DNA of 64,000 bases from Clostridia bacterium. GTDB lineage: Bacteria > Bacillota > Clostridia > Oscillospirales > Acutalibacteraceae. The stretch spans positions 62,001-126,000 of the forward strand of contig JAFQCH010000016.1 of NCBI GenBank assembly GCA_017416485.1. The letters are read 5' to 3'. The notes beneath the pieces are model-generated. The model was not told the origin of the DNA, ran no database searches, and saw only the letters and a program-made list of their open reading frames with translations. Positions within the stretch are counted from its first letter, which is position 1, and every line of letters starts with the position of its first letter. The position numbers and the translations under genes were made by a program. Below, piece by piece: positions 1 to 9,535 of the stretch.

Positions 1-36
1 TAATCCCCCTTTTCCCGTTTGTCAAGAGGAATTATC

Positions 37-71
37 AAAAAAAACCGGGTCTGCATTGGTGCAAGACCCGG
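37..71 (-). terminator. Terminator of the GH51 gene
   Basis: On the minus strand a GC-rich hairpin (arms at 45-54 and 61-71, core CCGGGTCT/AGACCCGG) is followed by a run of eight T. It lies just past the stop of the arabinofuranosidase gene. Positions 1-36 show nothing else. Confidence 0.85.
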
Positions 72-87
72 AAAGAAAAGATTTTGT

Positions 88-2829
88 TTATTTTGCTCTC
101 TGAATGCGCACAACCGTTGCAGAGTAGCAGGGAACGGTGTAGTTGAATGCGTTGGAGATGTTTTCGAGGGTGATTTCTTCAATTTTTACATTTTCCGTCT
201 GTCCGATGTGGTTTTCAACCGTCGGATCGGTGTGGTACATCTGATAAGCCGTTGCTGTGCTTTCGATTGCGGTGTTTTCGTCGATGGTCACGGCAAAGGT
301 GCGGGGGCTGTTTGTGACATTGACGAGCTTTACAATGATATCGCCTGTTTCATCTGTGCTGACGACCTGATAGGCTTCGGCTTCGCAGGAAGAACCTGTT
401 GTGTAGTCCACATACAGTTCGTTGTCGATGTAGCACTTGATGTTCCTGCCGCTGACAACCACTTTCAGTTCATACGTCTTTCCCGTTTCGGCGGTGAACT
501 CGCGGATGGTGCCGACCATCTGCCCTGTTTTGACATCATTTTCAATCTGCTGCAAGCAAGAAATTGTGTTGCCCCAGCCGCCGATGTTCCAGAAGAAATT
601 GTTTTTGGTATCCTGCACGGCAAAGGGGATGATGAAGCCTTCTTCGCCTTCAAGTTTGGTGGCTTCCACGGTGAAGGTGTAGTCTTCCCAGTCGGCAGAC
701 CCGAAGTAGGCAACCGAACCTGTGTTGGAATAATTCATTTCGGTGGTCTTCTGCACCAGTGCGCCGTCTTCAACCTTGAATTTGCCGTCGGTTGCGGCAT
801 CCCAGTTCCACCAGAAGGTGTTGAGCGTAAAATCATCTTCGCCGAGGGTTTTGCCGTCTGCGTTGGAAACGACTTTTACATTGTCGAACTTTGCGCTTGT
901 GTACCATGTGCCGACACCGACTTTGCCCGAAAGCGTGGGCTGTTCAATCAGCGCACCGTCGAGGGTGCTTTCAAGAAGTGTGGTGCCTGCGTTGGTGGAG
1001 AACAATTTCTGCGCATAGTAACTGATCGAACCGATACTGTCAGCGTTGTTATACCAGATCAGGTTTGGGCTCCAGTGTCTTGCCGTGGTCGAGGAGAACA
1101 GCGGCGCATAAGCCGCCATGCGCACGATGTCGCCGTTGCGTTCAAGCCCTGTCATGTAAGCCGCTTCTGCCAAAGCCGCTTCGAGGCTGTTGGAACGGGC
1201 GGCATATTCGCCGAGGAACACCTGAATGGCACCGCCGTAGTTGGTGTCGGTCATGCCCTCCACGGTACGCGAATAATTCTTTTCATCGTAGTAGTCGGTG
1301 TTGCGGCGGAACCAGATGGGGTCATTGTAATAATGCTGGTCGGTAGCACCCGCAAAGTCGTTAACGGAAAGTTCCGGGTGGGCATCAAGATAGTCTTTTG
1401 CATATTTGTAAGATCCGATGTAGTTTGTGCCGTGGGTGGCATCTGCCGCACCTGCGGAATAAATCAGTTCAATACCTTCATAGAATTCCGGATTTTCTGC
1501 CTTTGCGGCAAGGAAGGCTTCGAGGAATGCGGTGTAGCGTTCATAATAATCCATTCCTTCGTTTTCATTGCCGATGCAGATGTATTGCAGATCAAAGGGT
1601 TCTGCATGCCCCATGGCAATTCTTGCCTTGCCCCAAACGGTGGTTTCATCACCGCGGCAGAATTCAATGAGATCGAACATATCGTCAAGGTATTTTGCGA
1701 ATTCTTCCGAATTCATGTCCACGGGCCCCATGCCGCGCATCTGGCAGTAAAGGCCGCAATTGAGAACGGGTACGGCAACCGCACCGAGGTCTTCGCACAG
1801 CAGAAAATATTCATAGAAGCCCAAGCCGTAGGACATGAAGGACGGATAAGGGTCTTCGGTTGCGGAATGGTCGGTCCAGATGTTTTCACCCTGCAAACGG
1901 GCGGCAACGTCGCCGTAGGTGTTGTTGAACAGCAAGGGATCGCCGTTTTCGTCCACGCCGACACTGTCCTTCCAGTGGTAAGCAGTTTCCCAGGTATAGC
2001 CTTCAATCACGCAGCCGCCGGGGAAACGCAGGAATTTAGGTTGCATTTCTTCAAGCAGTTCGCAAAGGTCTTTGCGCAGACCGTTTTCTCTGCCTTTGTA
2101 GGTGTCAACGGGGAACAGAGATACCATATCGACAGCAACTTTGCCGTTGTCGATGAGAATCTGTGCAGACACATTTTCGGTGGCGGTGACGTCACTTTCG
2201 AGGGTCAGTGCATACTGTACCCAGTCGGCGGTGATGTTTGCAATCACGGCTTCGTCAATCACTTCGTCACCCACGCAGATGCGTGCATAAACTTTGCCTG
2301 CATATCCGTCAAGCCCTTTTGCCCAGACCGAGAAATTGTACTTCGCACCTTCGTCAAGGTTCATACCTTCCATAAAGCCGATGTTTTTTGCACCCGCGGG
2401 GGAGTCGGCGGTGTTTTCCATGACAAGATAATTGGTGTTGTTGCGGTTGAGTGCATCGGGTGCATCAAGCAGCACCTGCAGATTTGCACCGTTCACGGCA
2501 GACCAATGAAAAAGCTCGTCATCGGTTGCAAGGGCAGTGAATTCAAAGGAACGGTTTGCGATTTTTTCGGCATAAAGGCCTGCATCCGCCGCGAAGTTGA
2601 TGTCTTCAAAAAATACACCGTAAAGAATATCGGAAATGTCATGCACTTCATGTTCGGGCAAAATGTTGAGCTTGTAATCGGCGGCCTGCTCGTCATACGT
2701 GCCGATGGTGTTATTTTCGGGATACACCTTTTCAGGCTCCTTTTCTGCAAATAATCCGCCGAAAAACATCAGAATTGTGGTAAAAAAGGCAACAATTTTT
2801 TGCCATGCACTTGCAAGGGAATGTTTCAT
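88..2829 (-). CDS. Secreted alpha-L-arabinofuranosidase (GH51-like) with C-terminal jelly-roll region
   Basis: 913 aa. Predicted to release arabinofuranosyl side chains from arabinoxylan or arabinan outside the cell. A hydrophobic N-terminal segment (about residues 8-25) is a signal peptide or anchor. A carbohydrate-binding-like region comes next, then a GH51 TIM barrel with the acid/base motif GNEN near residue 420 and the nucleophile motif GEYA near residue 539. Residues about 690-860 resemble a LamG/concanavalin fold inserted before the end of the C-terminal beta domain, so the protein is longer than typical GH51 enzymes (about 500-650 aa). The ATG at 2829 was chosen because AAAGGA lies 8 nt upstream; an ATG 9 nt earlier has no room for a ribosome site. 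Single-gene unit with its own promoter and terminator. Family call is firm; exact substrate is inference. Confidence 0.88.
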   Translation of the reverse strand: MKHSLASAWQKIVAFFTTILMFFGGLFAEKEPEKVYPENNTIGTYDEQAADYKLNILPEHEVHDISDILYGVFFEDINFAADAGLYAEKIANRSFEFTALATDDELFHWSAVNGANLQVLLDAPDALNRNNTNYLVMENTADSPAGAKNIGFMEGMNLDEGAKYNFSVWAKGLDGYAGKVYARICVGDEVIDEAVIANITADWVQYALTLESDVTATENVSAQILIDNGKVAVDMVSLFPVDTYKGRENGLRKDLCELLEEMQPKFLRFPGGCVIEGYTWETAYHWKDSVGVDENGDPLLFNNTYGDVAARLQGENIWTDHSATEDPYPSFMSYGLGFYEYFLLCEDLGAVAVPVLNCGLYCQMRGMGPVDMNSEEFAKYLDDMFDLIEFCRGDETTVWGKARIAMGHAEPFDLQYICIGNENEGMDYYERYTAFLEAFLAAKAENPEFYEGIELIYSAGAADATHGTNYIGSYKYAKDYLDAHPELSVNDFAGATDQHYYNDPIWFRRNTDYYDEKNYSRTVEGMTDTNYGGAIQVFLGEYAARSNSLEAALAEAAYMTGLERNGDIVRMAAYAPLFSSTTARHWSPNLIWYNNADSIGSISYYAQKLFSTNAGTTLLESTLDGALIEQPTLSGKVGVGTWYTSAKFDNVKVVSNADGKTLGEDDFTLNTFWWNWDAATDGKFKVEDGALVQKTTEMNYSNTGSVAYFGSADWEDYTFTVEATKLEGEEGFIIPFAVQDTKNNFFWNIGGWGNTISCLQQIENDVKTGQMVGTIREFTAETGKTYELKVVVSGRNIKCYIDNELYVDYTTGSSCEAEAYQVVSTDETGDIIVKLVNVTNSPRTFAVTIDENTAIESTATAYQMYHTDPTVENHIGQTENVKIEEITLENISNAFNYTVPCYSATVVRIQRAK

Positions 2830-2858
2830 AAATAACATCCTTTCTGTTTAATAGTTTT

Positions 2859-2886
2859 ATTTTACATTAAAAAACTTTTTTGTCAA
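2859..2886 (-). promoter_or_regulatory. Promoter of the GH51 gene
   Basis: Minus strand TTGACA (2881-2886), 16 nt spacer, TAAAAT (2859-2864). Divergent from the ASCH promoter. Confidence 0.7.
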
Positions 2887-2901
2887 CATTTATATTTGCA
2901 G

Positions 2902-2930
2902 TGGAAAAACGAAAAGATAACTGATATAAT
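2902..2930 (+). promoter_or_regulatory. Extended -10 promoter of the ASCH gene
   Basis: TGATATAAT (TATAAT at 2925-2930) with a TG extension. The -35 is weak (TGGAAA 2902-2907, 17 nt spacing). Confidence 0.6.
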
Positions 2931-2954
2931 ATAAGAGATATGAAGGGTGAGAAC

Positions 2955-3413
2955 ATGAAAGCAGATGAGATGTTTGCACAATTTTTAAAGGAAAACAACC
3001 TGCCGCAAACTGATTTTGAAGCATTTTGTTTCGGCACGGATGCCGATTTGTTGGCAGAGCTTGTTCTGCAAGGCAAAAAGACGGCTTGTTCTTCCGTTTA
3101 CGAGGTGTATGCACACGAAAAAGAACCCCTACCGACTGCGGGGCAATACAGTGTGGTGCTTGGCAGTAAAGAAAATGCAGTCTGTGTGATTTGCACAACG
3201 GCAGTGTATGTGTGTGCATTTGAAAAGGTAGCCCCTTTGCATGCCGCAAAGGAGGGGGAAGGGGACGGCTCATTGTCTTATTGGCGGCGGGTGCATGAAG
3301 ATTTTTTCAAGACTGAGCTTTCTGCAATCGGCTTGTCTTTTACCCGTCAGACCCCTGTTGTGTGTGAAGAATTTGAACTTGTATATCCGAAACAAAAGGA
3401 GGATAAAGCATGA
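2955..3413 (+). CDS. ASCH domain protein
   Basis: 152 aa. ASCH domains are small PUA-like beta-barrels thought to bind RNA. The sequence has the family pattern: an N-terminal helix, FGTDADLLAELVLQGKKTA (the G-K-K-T/S signature near residue 45), a beta-barrel core (YSVVLGSKENAVCVICTTAV) and a C-terminal EGDGSLSYWRRVHEDFF segment typical of this subgroup. An ATG 15 nt earlier lacks a ribosome site, whereas this one follows AAGGGTGAG. Its stop overlaps the start of the next gene by 4 nt (ATGA), so the two are probably translationally coupled. Biological role unknown. Confidence 0.8.
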   Translation: MKADEMFAQFLKENNLPQTDFEAFCFGTDADLLAELVLQGKKTACSSVYEVYAHEKEPLPTAGQYSVVLGSKENAVCVICTTAVYVCAFEKVAPLHAAKEGEGDGSLSYWRRVHEDFFKTELSAIGLSFTRQTPVVCEEFELVYPKQKEDKA

Positions 3414-4471
3414 ATATCAGACCCGAATTGTTGCGTTTTGCTGACGGCAAGCCCGTTTGTACCGCAGAGGACTGGACAAAACGCAGGCAAGAACTGCTCG
3501 ATTTACTGCGCCGTGAGGAATACGGCTTTGCACCCGAAAAATGCAAAGTGACCGCCGAAGTCACCGAGGTCAACCCCAAGTGCGCGGGCGGCAGTGCAAG
3601 GCTTGAATCGGTAACACTTACGTTCCATGCACCCAAAGGGGATCATGCCGTCCCCGTGCATCTGTTTATTCCGACCGACGGCAAAAAGCATCCGCTGATA
3701 TTGCTTATTAACTTCCGTCCCGACCCTTACGATATGTACTGCCCGACCGAAGAAATCATTGACAACGGTTTCTGCTTTGCCGAGATCTGCTACAAGGATA
3801 TCACTTCCGATGATGCCGATTTTTCAAACGGTCTTGCAGGCTGTTTTGACCGTCCGACCGACGGCACGGGTTGGGGGAAAATATCCCTGTGGGCATATGC
3901 CATGCAGGGGGTACTTGACTATCTGTTGACCCGCCCTGAAATTGATGCCGAAAATGTTGCCGTGGCAGGACATTCCCGTCTTGGCAAAACCGCCATGTGG
4001 TGTGCCGCGCAGGATGAGAGAATCCGTTTTGCACTCATCAACGGTTCGGGTTGCGGCGGTACGGCACTCGAACAGACTAAACATGCAGATGCCGAAACGT
4101 ATGAACATATTCACAAATATTTCCACTATTGGTTCTGTGAGAATCACCATAAATATGAAACCGAAACCGTAAGTGCCGTGCTCGACCAGCACATGGCACT
4201 CGCCTGCATAGCCCCCCGTTTTGCATGCGTGGGCTGTGCAAAGGACGATTGGTGGGCAGACCCGTGGAGTGAAAAATTGTGCTGTACCGCCGCCGCACCC
4301 GCGTGGGAAGTGCAGGGATGCAAGGGCTTTGACGGGGATGAAACGCAAGCCGAAATCGGCACCTTCCTGCACGGCGGGCACATCTCTTATCATCTGCGGT
4401 CGGGTATTCACTTTTTCAGCCGCCGTGACTGGCTTCCTTACATGGAACATATAAAGAATAATTTAAAATAA
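3410..4471 (+). CDS. CE15-like alpha/beta hydrolase (glucuronoyl esterase family)
   Basis: 353 aa. CE15 enzymes cleave esters between lignin alcohols and glucuronoxylan. The nucleophile elbow GHSRLGKTA (Ser near residue 188) closely matches the CE15 signature G-C-S-R-x-G-K. A candidate catalytic His lies in the RSGIHFF segment near residue 333, followed by the R-D-W motif seen in bacterial homologues. No signal peptide, so the protein is probably cytoplasmic and may act on imported oligosaccharides or a related ester. Co-translated with the ASCH gene. An acetyl xylan esterase-like role cannot be excluded. Confidence 0.75.
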   Translation: MNIRPELLRFADGKPVCTAEDWTKRRQELLDLLRREEYGFAPEKCKVTAEVTEVNPKCAGGSARLESVTLTFHAPKGDHAVPVHLFIPTDGKKHPLILLINFRPDPYDMYCPTEEIIDNGFCFAEICYKDITSDDADFSNGLAGCFDRPTDGTGWGKISLWAYAMQGVLDYLLTRPEIDAENVAVAGHSRLGKTAMWCAAQDERIRFALINGSGCGGTALEQTKHADAETYEHIHKYFHYWFCENHHKYETETVSAVLDQHMALACIAPRFACVGCAKDDWWADPWSEKLCCTAAAPAWEVQGCKGFDGDETQAEIGTFLHGGHISYHLRSGIHFFSRRDWLPYMEHIKNNLK

Positions 4472-4475
4472 AACA

Positions 4476-4504
4476 TTGCAATCATGCCTTTTACATGGTA
4501 ATAT
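4476..4504 (+). promoter_or_regulatory. Promoter of the first metallophosphoesterase gene
   Basis: TTGCAA (4476-4481), 17 nt spacer ending in TGG, TAATAT (4499-4504). Confidence 0.55.
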
Positions 4505-4531
4505 GAAAAAAAAGAAAACGGAGGCGTTTTT

Positions 4532-5833
4532 ATGCAGGTATTTGTTTGTATTGTGTTGAGTATTTTTACTGCCCTTGCAGGCTTTTTCGGTTTGTTTGTG
4601 GCTCCCGCAACACCCAAAGATATTGAAGATGATTTCGTTCCCGTGATGCGTTTTGTTGCCGCAAGTGACACGCATGTCATCACCATGGGTGACACGGGTT
4701 GCCGCCGCATTACAAAGATGATGAAGCAGGCTTATGCCCTTGCAGACAAGGATGCCGACTACAACAAGGTCGATGCCGTTGTCTTTTCGGGTGATATCAC
4801 CGACGAAGGCTCCATGACTGCCTATGCCGCATTCGGCGCAACCGTCAAAAATGCACTTCGTGACGAAACGCAAGCCCTCGCTTTGGCGGCTGTGGACAGT
4901 CATGACGGCAATTTCTATTCCAAAGCGGATTCCCTCGGTATGTTTACACAGGTAACGGGGCAGCAGCCCGATTCCCATACGGTTATCAACGGTTATCATT
5001 TTATTGTTGTTTCCGCTTGTGCTGACGAAGATGCACATTATCTGCCTTCGCAGGTCGAATGGCTTGACAAGGAATTGGCTGTGGCTGTTGCCGACACCCC
5101 CGACAAGCCCGTGTTTGTGTTTCAGCATGAACACATCACCGATACCGTTTTCGGCAGTTATACGCATGAAGGATGGGGTGTGACTTACTTTACGGAAGTA
5201 CTTAACAAATATCCGCAGGTGGTGGACATTTCGGGCCATTCCCACTATCCGTCCAACGACCCGCGAAGCATCTGGCAGGGCAGTTTCACCGCCATCGGTG
5301 ATTGCGGTCTTTCGTATGCCGAGTTCAGTGTGGACGGTGTGAACTCCATTCATCCCGACGGATGCAAGAGCGTTGCACAGGCACTGATTCTTGAAATTGA
5401 TGCCGACAATCGCATTCTTGTTAAAGTGCTCGACATCACCGCAGGCGAAATCCTTTGCACCTATCTTGTTGACAATGTGACCGAAGAAAATAAGACCAAG
5501 TATTCGCACGAAGCAAGAAGCCTTGCAGCAAACGCACCCGTGTTTGCTGACGATGCCGCTTTGACTTTTAAAAACGGTGTCATCAATGCAACCGTAACCG
5601 TGCCGCAGGCAAGTGTTGAAGACGGCAACGAAATTTATCTTTATCGTATCTCCGTAAAGAACGAAGCCGGCGAAGAACTGTATGCCGCATGGGAATTTTC
5701 TGAATATTACTTTGCCGAAAGACCCGACACCATCACATTTAAGTTCAAACTGCCCGACGGTGCCGCTTTTGCAGAAGTGGTTGCGGAAGATGTCTGGGGG
5801 CACCAAAGCGAATCACTCACCATTGCTTTTTGA
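4532..5833 (+). CDS. Secreted calcineurin-like metallophosphoesterase
   Basis: 433 aa. N-terminal hydrophobic segment (residues 1-25) for export or anchoring, then a calcineurin-like fold with metal motifs SDTH (about residue 45), SGDITD (about 87), FQHEH (about 209) and GHSH (about 236), and a C-terminal beta-sandwich of about 120 residues. The central GNH[DE] motif that normally supplies a bridging Asn and catalytic His is replaced by DSHD. Paralogous along its length to the gene at 17859-19196, which keeps GNHE. Start ATG follows CGGAGG. Substrate unknown; the lost Asn suggests altered or reduced catalysis. Confidence 0.8.
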   Translation: MQVFVCIVLSIFTALAGFFGLFVAPATPKDIEDDFVPVMRFVAASDTHVITMGDTGCRRITKMMKQAYALADKDADYNKVDAVVFSGDITDEGSMTAYAAFGATVKNALRDETQALALAAVDSHDGNFYSKADSLGMFTQVTGQQPDSHTVINGYHFIVVSACADEDAHYLPSQVEWLDKELAVAVADTPDKPVFVFQHEHITDTVFGSYTHEGWGVTYFTEVLNKYPQVVDISGHSHYPSNDPRSIWQGSFTAIGDCGLSYAEFSVDGVNSIHPDGCKSVAQALILEIDADNRILVKVLDITAGEILCTYLVDNVTEENKTKYSHEARSLAANAPVFADDAALTFKNGVINATVTVPQASVEDGNEIYLYRISVKNEAGEELYAAWEFSEYYFAERPDTITFKFKLPDGAAFAEVVAEDVWGHQSESLTIAF

Positions 5834-5843
5834 GAATAAAACA

Positions 5844-5869
5844 AACACCCGGCTTTGTCGGGTGTTTTG
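5844..5869 (+). terminator. Rho-independent terminator
   Basis: AACACCCG and CGGGTGTT arms around a 7 nt loop, then TTTTG. It lies between the phosphoesterase stop and the next ribosome site and argues against an upstream start for the beta-helix gene. Confidence 0.75.
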
Positions 5870-5905
5870 TGCTGTAAAAACCATTCAAAAAAGGGGAAAA
5901 ACGGG

Positions 5906-8533
5906 ATGAAAAACAAAAAAATAATATGGATCATTCTCGGCTTTGTTGCAACGGCACTGTCGTGCTATTCGTTGTATTGCTTCTATTATGAATACCTGCA
6001 TTGGGACAATCTGCCCGTGTTGGGGCTGTATGCCGCACTGGGGTATCTCGGTGTGGGGATTCTTGCAGGTGCAGGGCAGGTCTTGCGTGAAGCACCTTAT
6101 AAAAAAGGAAAACAGGCGGGATTAAGCATTCTTTGCATTCTCGTTTATGCCGCACTGCAATGGGGCATTACCTTTTACATCAATGTCATTGTCGGCAAAG
6201 AGCAGATGGCACAGACCGCCATTGATACCGCCACAGGGGTACAGCTTGTGTTCCTGCTTGTTCTTTTTGCCGTGTTTGTTGCAAAAACCGGCAAAAAGTA
6301 TGTGCAGATTCCGCTGACGGTCGGCGGCAGTGTTGCCGCTGCCGTGCTCCTTTATTCCATGCTCCTTCCGACCGTCATAACTTTTATTTATAAAGATTTC
6401 AAAGCGGCGGCACCCATAGTCAATCCCATTGCAAAGGAGGAATTGCAGTTGCGTGAAGGTGATTTTTATGTAAGCCCCGCAGGAAGTGACGAAAACGACG
6501 GCTCTTTTGCTGCTCCCTTTGCCACCATCCAAAAAGCACAGCAGGCGGTGCGCGAGCTTGACAAAACAGGCAAAGACGGCATCACCGTTTGCCTGATGGC
6601 AGGGGACTACCGTGTGTCTTCCGTGGTGTTCACCGCAGAAGACAGCGGCACGGCAGAATGCCCCGTTACATATTGCGCCTACGGCGACGGTGAGGTCGTT
6701 CTCAACGGCGGGCAGACTTTGCAGCCGTCCGATTTTGTTCCCGCTTCGCAGTATGCAGATATTGCTTCCCGTCTTTCCGATACCGCCAAAGAAAAGGTGG
6801 TTGTGCTTGACCTGACCAAAGAACCGTATTCTCTGACAGCAGACGATTGGGGCAAGCTGTATGCCATCGGCTCCTACAACACCGCCGCACAGTATGACGG
6901 CGACTATGTCGGTCCGTTGTATTGCGAGCTGTTTGTCAATGATATTCGTCAGACCGTCGCCCGCTACCCGAATGAAGGCTTCCTCAAAACCGAAGAAGTG
7001 GTTTCCACAGGCTTGGGCAGAGAGAGTGACGGCGCGCTGACAGCGGTTGAAAACTGGGATGATATCCGCAATCCGGAACCCGATGTTTACCGTGTGAACA
7101 AAGACCTTGCCGCAAGAATTGCTTCTTGGAAAGAACTCGACAAAGTGTGGATGATGGGCTACTGGAAATATGACTGGGCAGACGGCTCGACCCTCATCGG
7201 CAATTTTGAAGCCGACACAGGCATTCTTTCGCCGATGTTCGTAAGCACTTACGGCACCAAGGTCGGCGCACCGTATTATTTCTATAATGTCCTCGAAGAA
7301 CTCGACACCGCAGGTGAATGGTATCTTGACCGTGAAAAGGGACTTCTTTGTCTGTATGCCCCCGAAAATATGCAGGATGCAACGATCGACATTTCGCTGT
7401 CGCTTGAAAATATCCTCAAGGTGGATGCAAGCCATCTGCGGTTTGAAAACCTGACCGTTAAAGGCACGCGTTCGGATGCGGTTTCTGTAAAAGGGGACGA
7501 TGTTTTTGTGGACGGTTGCCTTGTCAAAAATGTGGCAGGCTATGCCATCCTTATGGACGGTTACAACAACAAAGCCGTCAACAACGAAATCACCCGTACG
7601 GGTCGCGGCGGTATTGTCATTTCAGGCGGTGATTTTGCAACACTCACCCCCGGCAACAGCATTGCCGAGAATAACCTCATTCACGATTGGTCTGAAATTT
7701 ACCTGACCTATCAACCTGCGGTCACACTCAACGGTGTCGGAAATATCTGCTCGCACAACGAAATGTACAATTCCCCGCACGAAGCCATTACCTACTCCGG
7801 CAACAACCATATCATTGAATACAATCTTATTCATGATGTTTGCCTGCTGTCGGACGATGCGGGTGCCATCTATTCGGGCAGACGCTGGGATTGGTACGGA
7901 ACCGTTATCCGCTATAACTGCATTTATAACCTCGGCTCGGACGGCCACCGACCCGACGGCATTTACCTTGACGATGCGCTTTCGGGACAGACCGTTTACG
8001 GCAATCTGCTCATCAATATTCCCAAATATGCTCTGCATCTCGGCGGCGGCAGAGACCTTGATGTGCGCAACAATATCATCATCAATGCGGGCGATCGTGC
8101 CGTCAGCTACGACTCCCGTGCCCGTGAAGGTGCGATTGACAACGGCTGGTTCACGCATTCTTCGTCCAAGGACGGCGATATGTGGACAAATCTGTTCAAC
8201 TCCCCGTGGCAGACGACGGTGTGGCAGGAAGCATTCCCGCAGTACAAGTCCTTCTCGGATGATTTTGAAAACACCGACAGCCCCGATTTTGTTCCCAATC
8301 CCGCAAACAGCATTGTTGCAAACAATCTGATTTTTGACGATGCGGCAAGCATCGGGAATATTTCGGAAGCGGCGGACCGTTTCAGCACGGTTTCAAGGGA
8401 TAATATTTATTATCTTGGCAAAGTTGACAGTTTCTTTACCGATGCGGCAAACGGAGATTATACACTGCTTGCATCGGCAAGTTTGCCCGAAGACTTTGAA
8501 GCACTGCCGCTGGATAAGATCGGCAGATATTAA
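5906..8533 (+). CDS. Membrane-anchored right-handed parallel beta-helix protein
   Basis: 875 aa. The first 160 residues hold about five hydrophobic segments (a small integral membrane domain). Then comes FYVSPAGSDENDGS followed by P-F-A-T-I-Q-K-A (about residue 190-210), the standard opening of pectate-lyase/right-handed beta-helix proteins, and beta-helix coils through about residue 760 with repeated N-N/H-N-x-I ladders. Likely binds or cleaves an extracellular polysaccharide while tethered to the membrane. The ATG after GGGGAAAAACGGG was chosen; an in-frame start at 5855 would lie in the terminator. Upstream of the EamA gene by 13 nt, probably one operon. No specific GH/PL family assigned. 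Confidence 0.8.
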   Translation: MKNKKIIWIILGFVATALSCYSLYCFYYEYLHWDNLPVLGLYAALGYLGVGILAGAGQVLREAPYKKGKQAGLSILCILVYAALQWGITFYINVIVGKEQMAQTAIDTATGVQLVFLLVLFAVFVAKTGKKYVQIPLTVGGSVAAAVLLYSMLLPTVITFIYKDFKAAAPIVNPIAKEELQLREGDFYVSPAGSDENDGSFAAPFATIQKAQQAVRELDKTGKDGITVCLMAGDYRVSSVVFTAEDSGTAECPVTYCAYGDGEVVLNGGQTLQPSDFVPASQYADIASRLSDTAKEKVVVLDLTKEPYSLTADDWGKLYAIGSYNTAAQYDGDYVGPLYCELFVNDIRQTVARYPNEGFLKTEEVVSTGLGRESDGALTAVENWDDIRNPEPDVYRVNKDLAARIASWKELDKVWMMGYWKYDWADGSTLIGNFEADTGILSPMFVSTYGTKVGAPYYFYNVLEELDTAGEWYLDREKGLLCLYAPENMQDATIDISLSLENILKVDASHLRFENLTVKGTRSDAVSVKGDDVFVDGCLVKNVAGYAILMDGYNNKAVNNEITRTGRGGIVISGGDFATLTPGNSIAENNLIHDWSEIYLTYQPAVTLNGVGNICSHNEMYNSPHEAITYSGNNHIIEYNLIHDVCLLSDDAGAIYSGRRWDWYGTVIRYNCIYNLGSDGHRPDGIYLDDALSGQTVYGNLLINIPKYALHLGGGRDLDVRNNIIINAGDRAVSYDSRAREGAIDNGWFTHSSSKDGDMWTNLFNSPWQTTVWQEAFPQYKSFSDDFENTDSPDFVPNPANSIVANNLIFDDAASIGNISEAADRFSTVSRDNIYYLGKVDSFFTDAANGDYTLLASASLPEDFEALPLDKIGRY

Positions 8534-8546
8534 GAAAGGAACCCTT

Positions 8547-9449
8547 ATGATTCTTGCATTGCCCACCCTTGCCCTGCTTGCCATTACCATTGTGACAAGC
8601 AGTTTGACGGGGATCACCAAAAACATATTCACAAAAGATGTTTCCCAAAGCACCCTCGGCACATGGTTTTATGTGCTGTTTCAGAGCATTGCCTGCACCG
8701 TGCTGATTCCGATTCTGTCGGGCGGCTTCGGCAAAATCAGTGCCTATTCCGTGCTGACGGGCATTCTGTTCGGTGCGGTTTGTTGCGGGCAGGTCATCAC
8801 CCTGCTCAAGGCACTGCCCCTCGGTCCGTTCTCTTATTCGATGGTCATTGTGTCGCTTGCAACGCTTATTCCGACCTTAAGCGGTCCGTTTTTCGGTGAA
8901 ACGATCACCCTTTCGCAGGGCTTCGGCATTGTGCTGATGGTGCTGTGCGTTGTTTTTTCCACCGACAAGAAAAAAGAGGATGAAAGCCGAAAAGCGAATG
9001 CAAAATGGCTGATCTGGTGCCTTGTGTCCACCGTGCTCAACGGTATGATCGGTGTGTTGCAGAAGGTGCATCAGGCCTCGCCCCACAAGGACGAACTTCC
9101 CATCTTCCTTGTTTCCTCGTTCATTTTCTCCATCATTCTGTGCGGGGTAATGGTTGCGGTCGAACACAAGCGCAGTCCCGTCAAAGAACCGATCCCCTTT
9201 ACCAAAAAAGGTGTGCTGATTCCCTTGCTCGGCGGTATCACGCTGGCGTTTCCCCATGCCATCAATCTGCATCTGGCAGGCATCATGCCGGCGGCAGTCA
9301 TGTTCCCGCTGGTCAATATCTGTCCGCTGATGCTCACAACCCTCATTGCGGCAACCGTGTTCCGTGAACGGTTGTCTGTGCGGCGTTGGATCGGCTTTGC
9401 GATCGGCGTTGTGTCCACCTTGTTCGTCAGCGGAACGGTGTCTTTTTGA
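8547..9449 (+). CDS. EamA/DMT-family transporter
   Basis: 300 aa, about ten transmembrane helices arranged as two EamA halves, matching the drug/metabolite transporter superfamily. Export substrate unknown. Start ATG follows AAGAAAGGA at 8533-8540. The last coding bases (S-T-L-F-V-S-G-T-V-S-F-stop) are repeated with synonymous changes at 12180-12213 beyond the XRE module, implying that something was inserted at or exchanged into this 3' end. Confidence 0.85.
   Translation: MILALPTLALLAITIVTSSLTGITKNIFTKDVSQSTLGTWFYVLFQSIACTVLIPILSGGFGKISAYSVLTGILFGAVCCGQVITLLKALPLGPFSYSMVIVSLATLIPTLSGPFFGETITLSQGFGIVLMVLCVVFSTDKKKEDESRKANAKWLIWCLVSTVLNGMIGVLQKVHQASPHKDELPIFLVSSFIFSIILCGVMVAVEHKRSPVKEPIPFTKKGVLIPLLGGITLAFPHAINLHLAGIMPAAVMFPLVNICPLMLTTLIAATVFRERLSVRRWIGFAIGVVSTLFVSGTVSF
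9414..9447 (+). repeat. Direct repeat copy 1 (3' end of the EamA gene)
   Basis: Shares TGTTCGTCAGCGGAACGGT exactly with 12180-12213. The other differences across about 34 bp are synonymous, and both copies end in a stop codon (TGA here, TAA in copy 2). Confidence 0.85.
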
Positions 9450-9487
9450 TCTTTAGCCACACAAAAATATATATAGATGCATAAATT

Positions 9488-9523
9488 CACCCCACCCGAA
9501 ATCTTACATTTTCGGATGGGGTG
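9488..9523. terminator. Hairpin terminator between convergent genes
   Basis: CACCCCACCCGAAA pairs with the TTTCGGATGGGGTG arm, followed by TTTAAAATTT. It separates the EamA gene from the convergent TPR lipoprotein gene. Confidence 0.65.
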
Positions 9524-9535
9524 TTTAAAATTTAT

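Noticed and set aside
19..2754. A 911-codon open frame antisense to the GH51 gene, and similar long antisense frames elsewhere (for example 26291-28153, 38247-39563, 53379-54989).
   Set aside because: They follow the codon bias of the real gene on the other strand, lack ribosome sites at their starts and read as Cys/His/Val/Phe-rich nonsense. The sense frames carry catalytic motifs.
8334..8546. Upstream extension of the EamA transporter by 71 codons.
   Set aside because: It overlaps the beta-helix gene, is not membrane-like, and a ribosome site directly precedes the ATG at 8547.
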